Positions 1 to 4,880 of a stretch of 7,583 bases of DNA are shown here, in pieces (position 1 is the stretch's first letter; each line of letters opens with the position of its first letter). Below the pieces are notes generated by a model. It was not told where the DNA came from, did not search any database, and saw nothing but the letters and a program-made list of their open reading frames with translations. Origin of the DNA: Planctomycetota bacterium. Lineage in GTDB: Bacteria > Planctomycetota > SZUA-567. The stretch spans positions 1-7,583 of the forward strand of contig JAITKH010000238.1 of the NCBI GenBank assembly GCA_031278535.1, given 5' to 3'. The position numbers and the translations under genes were made by a program.

Positions 1-547
1 TAATCACCGCGTCGGGAAACGCTTTTCGCAATTCCTCGATAAGGGCTACCGTGGCATCGTCCGCGCCCTTGAATCGTTTCGCGTCCTGTTCAAGCAGGAT
101 TTCGGCATTATCCACATTGTCCAGAAGAAAGCCGTCGTATCCGGCCTCGAGAAGCAGCGGAGCAATCATCCCCACCAGCATTTCGCGCCATTCCCCGCTC
201 CTGGAATCCACCCGGCGCGAATCCGGCCAATCCGGATTCGGTTCGAGCACCCAGGGCTTGTCCTTGACCATCTCCCAATACCATCGGTTCATTTCCACTT
301 CGCCAATGCTCATATAGGCGACGCAGAACCGCCCCTTCTTGTCCTCGGGGGCGAGATCGCCGAGCGCCTCGGCCTCCAGAATCAGCAAATCCATGTCGGG
401 AACGTCGAGGACGCGCCTATCCGAGCCGTAATAGCAGAGCCATCGGGTTTCCTTGGTTATCCGCTTGCGGCCCGGGCCTTCGCCGGAAAAGGCCAGGTGC
501 GGACAAACGGTGGCGACAACGAGGAGAAAAAGGATGTATTTGCTCAT
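1..547 (-). CDS. Exported GH114/TM1410-like (endo-alpha-1,4-polygalactosaminidase-like) glycosidase, 3' end cut by window
   Basis: Seen: an open frame of 182 codons reads from ATG at 547 to the left edge without a stop, so the C-terminus is missing. A Shine-Dalgarno site AAGGA lies 7 bases before the ATG. Residues 1-21 look like a Sec signal peptide (K3, hydrophobic YILFLLVVATV, likely cut after AFS). The mature part has WLCYYG (36-41), DMDLLILEAE (51-60), AYMSIGEVE (77-85), RSGEWREML (116-124) and GYDGFLLDNVD (136-146). Family knowledge: the SIGE motif and the G-x-DG-x-x-LD motif, spaced in a TIM barrel, are typical of Pfam Glyco_hydro_114 and the related PelA hydrolase domain, which cleave alpha-1,4-linked galactosamine polymers. 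Inference: a periplasmic or secreted hydrolase of an amino-sugar polysaccharide. It starts 45 bases after the epimerase stop, so the two are probably co-transcribed. Many family members have no tested substrate, so the fold is surer than the activity. Confidence 0.85.
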   Translation of the reverse strand, partial: MSKYILFLLVVATVCPHLAFSGEGPGRKRITKETRWLCYYGSDRRVLDVPDMDLLILEAEALGDLAPEDKKGRFCVAYMSIGEVEMNRWYWEMVKDKPWVLEPNPDWPDSRRVDSRSGEWREMLVGMIAPLLLEAGYDGFLLDNVDNAEILLEQDAKRFKGADDATVALIEELRKAFPDAVI

Positions 548-592
548 TGTGTTTTCCTTGCCGGAACCGTACCCGTTCGCAATTCTGCCGGT

Positions 593-1534
593 TCATACCT
601 TCCGGTAATGCTCTATGGTACGGCGCAAACCCTCGTCAAATGCGACCTCCGGAACGAAACCGACGTTTTTCTTCGCCTTCGAAATGTCGGCGACGCTATG
701 CAAAACGTCTCCCGTCCTCGGGGCGGCGTGTATGGGCGCCAATCCAGTCCCCAGGGCGTCGTTGATCTTCGCGACCAATTGGTTGAGGTCGATGCGCTCG
801 CCCCTGGCGACGTTGATAACCTGGCCGCGAAGCGGCCCGGGATGCAAAGCGGCGGCGAGATTGGCGGCCGCCACGTCGCCAACATAAATGAAATCCCGGC
901 TTTGCGCTCCGTCTCCGAAAATGGTCGGACGCTTTCCCTCCAGCATCAGGGTGATGAACTTCGGGATCACGGCCGAATACTCGCTCTTGGGATCCTGTCT
1001 TGGGCCAAAGACGTTGAAATAGCGCAGGGACACGCAATCCAATCCCATCGACGCCGAGAAAGCCATGCCGTAATATTCCTGCGCCAGCTTGGAGGCGGCA
1101 TAGGGACTGAGGGGCGCGGGCGGCATGTCTTCGGTTTTGGGCAGTTTTTCGCTGTCGCCGTAAGCGGCGCTGGAGGCGGCCTGGACCACGCGGCGAACGC
1201 CGGCCTTGGCGGCGGCGGCAAACAGGACGACGGTGGAAGCGACGGAAGACTGCATGCTCTCGATCGGATTTGCGACCGAGCGCGGAACGGAGGGCACCGA
1301 GGCCAGATGGATGATGTGGCTGACCCCCTCGACCGCCCTGGCCGACACGGCCGGATCGGAGATGTCGCCGTCCACAAAAGTGAAGAGTCCCCGGCAATTT
1401 GCCATGTTCTCCGGTTTCCCCGTGGAAAAATTGTCCACGCCAACCGTCTCGTAACCCTTGCCCACCAGGAAATCAAGCATGTGCCCGCCGATAAAGCCGG
1501 CGCATCCGGTTACCAGGAATTTCATCTTGTCCAT
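593..1534 (-). CDS. NAD-dependent UDP-sugar 4-epimerase-like protein (extended SDR family)
   Basis: This 313-residue protein is a complete extended short-chain dehydrogenase. The Rossmann motif TGCAGFIGG is at 9-17, with D34 in VGVDNFSTG (32-40), the acidic residue that favours NAD over NADP. The catalytic serine region AASSAAYG is at 119-126, the YAASK Tyr/Lys pair at 145-149, and the sugar-nucleotide motifs RYFNVFGPRQDP at 171-182 and RDFIYVGDV at 213-221. The C-terminal RTGDVLHSVADISKA (273-287) resembles the WbpP/TviC type of UDP-GlcNAc 4-epimerase, but UDP-glucose 4-epimerase or another UDP-sugar epimerase cannot be excluded. Likely role: cytoplasmic supply of a nucleotide sugar for a surface polysaccharide. 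Start choice: ATG at 1534 has GAGAGGA about 9 bases upstream; a GTG at 1552 would add six residues but has no ribosome site, and the ATG at 1525 lies 18 bases from that site. It precedes the GH114-like gene in the same direction. Confidence 0.9.
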   Translation of the reverse strand: MDKMKFLVTGCAGFIGGHMLDFLVGKGYETVGVDNFSTGKPENMANCRGLFTFVDGDISDPAVSARAVEGVSHIIHLASVPSVPRSVANPIESMQSSVASTVVLFAAAAKAGVRRVVQAASSAAYGDSEKLPKTEDMPPAPLSPYAASKLAQEYYGMAFSASMGLDCVSLRYFNVFGPRQDPKSEYSAVIPKFITLMLEGKRPTIFGDGAQSRDFIYVGDVAAANLAAALHPGPLRGQVINVARGERIDLNQLVAKINDALGTGLAPIHAAPRTGDVLHSVADISKAKKNVGFVPEVAFDEGLRRTIEHYRKV

Positions 1535-1581
1535 GGCAGGCAATCCTCTCACAAGGGAAATAGAATCTTCCCCATTGCCCT

Positions 1582-1610
1582 ATGGTACAAAAAACGGGAG
1601 GAAAAAACAA
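1582..1610 (-). promoter_or_regulatory. Possible sigma70-type promoter for the epimerase-glycosidase pair
   Basis: On the minus strand, TTGTTT (1605-1610) and TACCAT (1582-1587) are separated by exactly 17 bases in a T-rich stretch that is AT-rich compared with the surroundings. Transcription would start near 1575, giving a leader of about 40 bases before the epimerase ATG. Matches to consensus are modest (3/6 and 4/6). The rest of the 177-base gap (1535-1711) shows only a small CGTG-TTCG-CACG hairpin at 1649-1660 with no T-tract, so I see no convincing terminator for the ATP-grasp gene, and read-through from guaB is possible. Confidence 0.35.
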
Positions 1611-1711
1611 CCGGTCAATGCAAAGGCGAAACCATTCCCGCCCATACTCGTGCGAACACGGTCCGCGATCCGATGACAAGCGGAAGCCCGCCGTCCAGAG
1701 TCTGACGCCGA

Positions 1712-3004
1712 TCACGGATCAATAAGGCACTCCAAGGCCGCCGGGTCGAATACGGGAATGCCCAGGGCTGCCGCCGCCTCCCGCCGTTCGGCGAAGGAAT
1801 CGTCGAGGAGGATTGCCTCCTTCCCGTCGCCGATGGCGGCGGATTTCGGCTCGCCGTTTCGGAGCCATATCACCTGGTCAAAAAGCCGATCCAGGCGAAA
1901 TCGGCGAAGCGTGGATTCCGGATCGGCGGCGTGGCGGGTGAGAAGAACCAGGCGTTTCCCCCGGTTAAGGCATTGGTAAAGGAACCTGACCGCTTCCCCA
2001 TTCACCGCGTCGCCCAGAATCAGCGTGTCGTCGAGATCCACGTACACCGTCCTGTAGTCGAATGGCAGGCGGTAGACCGCGCCTAGGGCGCGATCCACTT
2101 CCACGCCCGCAAGCCGGTTCTCGACCACCTCGACATCAAGCCCCATGCGATCATAGAGCGACAAAAGCGGCAGATTGACGCCAAGGGCGCGCCGGAAGCC
2201 GCTGGTTCCGGCTATGCGGGGCGCAATCTCGAGAAGTTTCGCCTCTCCGGCCGCGTCCTCTTTAAGTTGGAAAAACCAGGCCCCGCGCAACGGCAAGTGG
2301 CGATTGATGATTTCGGCCAGGCGGCGGAAGCGCATGTCGGGAAAATCGCGGCTGTTGACGCTGATGCCGTTGGCGACACGCGCCCGGGTCCGGCCGGCGC
2401 AATAGGCGAGCCTGCCCAACCGATCGGTGAAACAATCCACCGTGTATTCGTGGCCGGGCAGGAACTCCATGAGCAAATCGGTGGGCGAGCGCCGGAGTCT
2501 TTCAACGGCGACATCCGCTCCATCCACCTTTGCTGCCCCCCGGCTCCCCTGGCCGGCGTCCGGTTTCATGAAGAGGGGGAAAACGGCGGAGGCGAGTTCC
2601 TCCGCGCGATACTGGCGCGGCGTGGGGATCTTGTCCGCGAAAAAGGCGTATGTCGCCCTCTTGGATCGGCAAAGGCGGCATACGCCCGCTTCGGGCGCAA
2701 GTATCTCGGCGGCAAATCCGGCTTCGGCCGCCCGTTCGGCCAGCCGGACCAGAACCTCGTCATGGGCGGGAAAAACGTACTCTATCCGGCGACTGCGGAG
2801 AACGGCGTCAAAGGCGGACGGAAAATCGGGAGCCGTCACCCATGGCAGCGGTTCGACCGCATCGGGATAGACGAAATCGCCGTGATCCCGGATTGACGAC
2901 GCTCCGATTAGGCGGACATGCCGGCAATATCGAAGCGCGCGGCGAATTTCCAGGCCTATCTCGCTGCCGCAAGGGAACACCAGTACGTTTCTGGCATCCA
3001 GCAT
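1712..3004 (-). CDS. ATP-grasp ligase fused to a HAD-family phosphatase domain, substrate unknown
   Basis: This is a 430-residue two-domain protein. Residues 1 to about 310 form an ATP-grasp enzyme: N-terminal VLVFPCGSEIGLEIRRAL (8-25), FPAHDEVL (78-85), nucleotide-binding loop FMKPDAGQGSRG (145-156), LMEFLPGHEYTVDCF (178-192), and the metal-site region LLEIAPRIAGTSG (257-269). The usual metal-binding Asn of E-x-N is Ala261 here. Residues about 318-430 form a HAD domain: motif I VDLDDTL (322-328, nucleophile D323 and acid/base D325), motif II Thr356 in LLTRH, motif III Lys387, and motif IV LLDDS (399-403). All four HAD motifs are intact. Family knowledge: such ATP-grasp proteins join an acid to an amine or thiol and often occur in polysaccharide or small-metabolite clusters. 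Start: ATG 3004 is the only Met near the domain start. It lies 16 bases after the guaB stop with a weak GGGA site, suggesting co-transcription and perhaps translational coupling. An upstream extension would only read antisense-like sequence inside guaB. Confidence 0.88.
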   Translation of the reverse strand: MLDARNVLVFPCGSEIGLEIRRALRYCRHVRLIGASSIRDHGDFVYPDAVEPLPWVTAPDFPSAFDAVLRSRRIEYVFPAHDEVLVRLAERAAEAGFAAEILAPEAGVCRLCRSKRATYAFFADKIPTPRQYRAEELASAVFPLFMKPDAGQGSRGAAKVDGADVAVERLRRSPTDLLMEFLPGHEYTVDCFTDRLGRLAYCAGRTRARVANGISVNSRDFPDMRFRRLAEIINRHLPLRGAWFFQLKEDAAGEAKLLEIAPRIAGTSGFRRALGVNLPLLSLYDRMGLDVEVVENRLAGVEVDRALGAVYRLPFDYRTVYVDLDDTLILGDAVNGEAVRFLYQCLNRGKRLVLLTRHAADPESTLRRFRLDRLFDQVIWLRNGEPKSAAIGDGKEAILLDDSFAERREAAAALGIPVFDPAALECLIDP

Positions 3005-3020
3005 GAAATTCGTCCCGGTT

Positions 3021-4484
3021 TCAATCGACCCTGTAGTTGGGAGCCTCCCGGGTGATGGTGATGTCGTGCGGGTGGCTTTCCTGAAGACCGGCGGAAGTGA
3101 TGCGGATGAATTTCGCCCTGGCCTGGAGTTCCCGGACATCGGAGGCGCCGATATAGCCCATGCCGGATTTCAAGCCGCCCACCAGCTGGTAGACGAACGG
3201 TTCCAGCGGACCTTTGGACGGAACCCGCCCCTCTATTCCTTCGGGAACCAGTTTGTCGGCCGTACGGTCGCCCTGGCGGTACCGCTCGCCGGAAGTGCCG
3301 ATGGTCATGGCGCCAAGGCTGCCCATGCCCCGATAGGCTTTGTAGAGACGGCCCTGGTGGAGGATTTCCTCGCCCGGAGACTCGTCGGTACCGGCGAGAA
3401 GGGAGCCGATCATGACGCAGGAAGCCCCGGCGGCTATGGCTTTGACGATGTCGCCGGAATATTTGATGCCGCCGTCGGCAATGATTGGAACGCCGCTGCC
3501 GGCGGCGGCCTTGACGGCCGACCAGATTGCCGACATCTGGGGCACGCCGATCCCGGCCACAACCCTGGTGGTGCAGATGGATCCGGGACCGATGCCCACC
3601 TTGACCCCGTCCACGCCGGCCCGGATCAGATCCCTGGTTCCTTCCTCGGTCGCCACGTTGCCGGCGACGATGTCGATTCCGTCGCAATGATCGCGGCGAT
3701 AGCGTTTGACGGCATCCATGACGTTCAGGCTGTGGCCGTGCGCGGTGTCCACCACCAGGACGTCCACGCCGGCCTCCACCAGCAGGCTCACGCGCTCGTC
3801 GTCGTCCACCCCGACCGCCGCCCCGACCCGCAGCCTGCCCCGGGAATCGCGGCAGGCGAGCGGATAGCGATCAAAATTGTTGATGTCCCGCATGGTGATG
3901 AGACCCTGGAGGCGGTTTTCGGAGTCAACCAGAATCAGCTTTTCGATCTTATTCTTGAAAAGCAGATTCCGGGCGATGTCAAGCGAGGTGTCCGGAGGGG
4001 CGGTGATCAGGTTGTCCCTGGTCATCACCTCGCGAATGGGAATGTCCTCCTTGTGCTGGAAGCGGAGATCGCGCCGGGTAAGGATGCCCACCACCCTGCC
4101 TTCCGCGTCCACGATGGGAATGCCGGAGAGTTTTCTCTCGTTGATGATATTCATGGCCATGGAAACGAAGTCGTCCGGATTCAGCCGTACCGGATCGGCG
4201 ATAATGCCGTTGGCCGAGCGTTTGACGTCCTCCACCTCCTTGGCCTGTTGGAGCGACGGCAGGTTCTTGTGGATCACCCCGATGCCGCCCTGTTCGGCCA
4301 GGGCGATGGCGAGGCGGCCTTCGGTGACGGTGTCCATGGCGGCGGAGGCGACAGGAATGTTGATGGATATGCGCCGCGAGAAGCGGCTCGACGTGTCGAC
4401 CTCGGAAGGCACCACATCGCTTTTCAGCGGCAAGAGCAGTACATCGTCAAAGGTGACGCCTTCCCTCAGGTTGGACTCGAACAT
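3021..4484 (-). CDS. guaB: Inosine-5'-monophosphate dehydrogenase (IMPDH)
   Basis: The enzyme oxidises IMP to XMP with NAD, the committed step of guanine nucleotide synthesis in the cytoplasm; the active form is a tetramer or octamer. The 487-residue product has the usual full length. It opens with REGVTFDDVLLLP (7-19). Two CBS regulatory domains occupy roughly 95-205, with the first including GIPIVDAEGRVVGILTRRDL (121-140). The catalytic loop GIGPGSICTTR (297-307) carries Cys304, followed by IIADGGIKYSGD (334-345), YRGMGSLGAM (384-393), and the mobile flap with the Arg401-Tyr402 pair and KLVPEGIEGRVPSKG (411-425). It ends in a typical HPHDITITREAPNYR tail. Start: ATG 4484 has AAGGAGG 8 bases upstream and matches the family N-terminus; an in-frame start near 4532 would run through the leader hairpin and is unlikely. 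The ATP-grasp/HAD gene follows after 16 bases. Confidence 0.98.
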   Translation of the reverse strand: MFESNLREGVTFDDVLLLPLKSDVVPSEVDTSSRFSRRISINIPVASAAMDTVTEGRLAIALAEQGGIGVIHKNLPSLQQAKEVEDVKRSANGIIADPVRLNPDDFVSMAMNIINERKLSGIPIVDAEGRVVGILTRRDLRFQHKEDIPIREVMTRDNLITAPPDTSLDIARNLLFKNKIEKLILVDSENRLQGLITMRDINNFDRYPLACRDSRGRLRVGAAVGVDDDERVSLLVEAGVDVLVVDTAHGHSLNVMDAVKRYRRDHCDGIDIVAGNVATEEGTRDLIRAGVDGVKVGIGPGSICTTRVVAGIGVPQMSAIWSAVKAAAGSGVPIIADGGIKYSGDIVKAIAAGASCVMIGSLLAGTDESPGEEILHQGRLYKAYRGMGSLGAMTIGTSGERYRQGDRTADKLVPEGIEGRVPSKGPLEPFVYQLVGGLKSGMGYIGASDVRELQARAKFIRITSAGLQESHPHDITITREAPNYRVD

Positions 4485-4492
4485 TTCCTGGA

Positions 4493-4499
4493 CCTCCTT
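4493..4499 (-). promoter_or_regulatory. Strong Shine-Dalgarno site of guaB
   Basis: AAGGAGG on the minus strand lies 8 bases before ATG 4484. It is the best ribosome site in the window and fixes the guaB start, removing 16 codons of apparent upstream open frame. Confidence 0.9.
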
Positions 4500-4504
4500 G
4501 CGAG

Positions 4505-4532
4505 AAAAAAGTGCGCCAATCCGGCGCCGCAC
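4505..4532 (-). terminator. Hairpin plus six Ts in the guaB leader: candidate attenuator or intrinsic terminator
   Basis: On the minus strand, the segment from 4532 to 4511 can fold either as GCGCC-GGATT-GGCGC or as a longer GTGC..GCC/GGCGCAC stem of seven pairs with a three-base bulge. It is followed at once by TTTTTT (4510-4505). It ends only 5 bases before the guaB Shine-Dalgarno site, inside the presumed leader and downstream of the candidate promoter. No minus-strand gene lies between it and the divergent SNF2 gene, so it does not obviously end an upstream transcript; control of guaB by premature termination is the natural reading. The stem is short, and no free energy was computed. Confidence 0.45.
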
Positions 4533-4654
4533 GACGAAAACGAGGCGATATTACCGGGTTTCATTGACCAGAACAAACGAAATCCCCGCTCGAAGACGGC
4601 CTGGGCCCCCGCGCACGGGAAAATCGGCCGCCGCCGGAAACATGGCCGGCATCG

Positions 4655-4683
4655 ATCATAACGGAAGAATTGCGGAAAATTGC
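4655..4683 (-). promoter_or_regulatory. Possible guaB promoter (good -10, weak -35)
   Basis: The minus strand reads TATGAT at 4660-4655, one mismatch from the sigma70 -10 consensus and preceded by T. The hexamer 17 bases upstream, GCAATT (4678-4683), is a poor -35, so an activator might be needed if this promoter is real. It would give a guaB leader of about 165 bases, long enough to contain the hairpin-T-tract and a competing structure. Confidence 0.35.
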
Positions 4684-4710
4684 TTGAAATCCGGTAAAAA
4701 CGGATATGAT
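4684..4710 (+). promoter_or_regulatory. Possible promoter of the SNF2 gene
   Basis: TTGAAA (4684-4689) and TATGAT (4705-4710) each differ from the sigma70 consensus at one position, but the 15-base spacer is shorter than the usual 16-18. An alternative -35, TTGCTT at 4680-4685, gives a 19-base spacer. Transcription would start near 4717, about 165 bases before the SNF2 ATG. It faces away from the candidate guaB promoter, with the two -35 regions adjacent. Confidence 0.4.
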
Positions 4711-4746
4711 TCTTGCGAGTTTCGATCCCTTCGCCCAGGAAAGCGT

Positions 4747-4778
4747 GAAAATGAAGCCGGAAAATGAAGCCGGAAAAT
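4747..4778 (+). repeat. 13-base tandem repeat, about 2.5 copies
   Basis: The unit GAAAATGAAGCCG is present twice in perfect copies (4747-4759 and 4760-4772), followed by GAAAAT (4773-4778). It lies in the presumed SNF2 leader, downstream of the candidate promoter. The unit is not a multiple of three, and the region is not in a convincing gene, so copy-number change would not alter a known protein. Probably a slippage product; a role in leader structure is unproven. Confidence 0.85.
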
Positions 4779-4880
4779 ACCCGGACCATGTTTCCCGGAA
4801 CCTTTTCCAGGATCCCTTGATCCGAACTGCCGCCTTCCGGCATCTTTCTCTATAGGAACGAATGGAGACCCGGTTTTGCC

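Larger units (their letters stand above)
4485..4880. other. Divergent intergenic region between guaB and the SNF2 gene
   Basis: This 396-base gap is the only long non-coding stretch. From left to right it holds the guaB ribosome site and hairpin-T-tract; a leader section of about 115 bases; a small GCCGG/CCGGC inverted repeat on either side of 4641; back-to-back candidate promoters at 4655-4710; a 13-base tandem repeat at 4747-4778; a small inverted repeat GGATC-CCTT-GATCC at 4810-4823; and the SNF2 start. I see no tRNA, purine aptamer or other known RNA fold, and no protein-like reading frame of family quality. Confidence 0.7.

Noticed and set aside
497..1705. A 402-codon plus-strand open frame opposite the epimerase gene
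   Set aside because: It mirrors a well-conserved enzyme on the other strand, shows no recognisable domain, and is expected from GC-rich codon use, which removes stop codons on the opposite strand.
1535..1711. An intrinsic terminator after the ATP-grasp/HAD gene
   Set aside because: Only short four-pair hairpins are present (for example at 1649-1660), none followed by a T-tract on the minus strand.
2267..2896. A 209-codon plus-strand frame opposite the ATP-grasp/HAD gene
   Set aside because: It is antisense to a protein with two intact domains, and it shows no domain itself.
4551..4643. A 30-residue minus-strand frame in the guaB leader, considered as an attenuator leader peptide
   Set aside because: There is no Shine-Dalgarno site and no run of a regulatory codon, so peptide-based attenuation is not supported.
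4485..4660. A purine (guanine) riboswitch upstream of guaB
   Set aside because: I looked for the conserved purine-aptamer core and its two kissing loops by eye and did not find them; a covariance-model search would settle it.
3003..4661. A 552-codon plus-strand open frame covering guaB in antisense
   Set aside because: The minus strand encodes a textbook IMPDH; the antisense product is rich in His, Gly, Asp and Val with no domain, a typical shadow frame.
4751..4855. A 34-residue plus-strand frame (MKPENEAGKY...) between the candidate promoter and the SNF2 start
   Set aside because: It has only a weak AGGA site 10 bases upstream, begins within the tandem repeat, and resembles no known leader peptide. 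An upstream open frame remains possible but unsupported.
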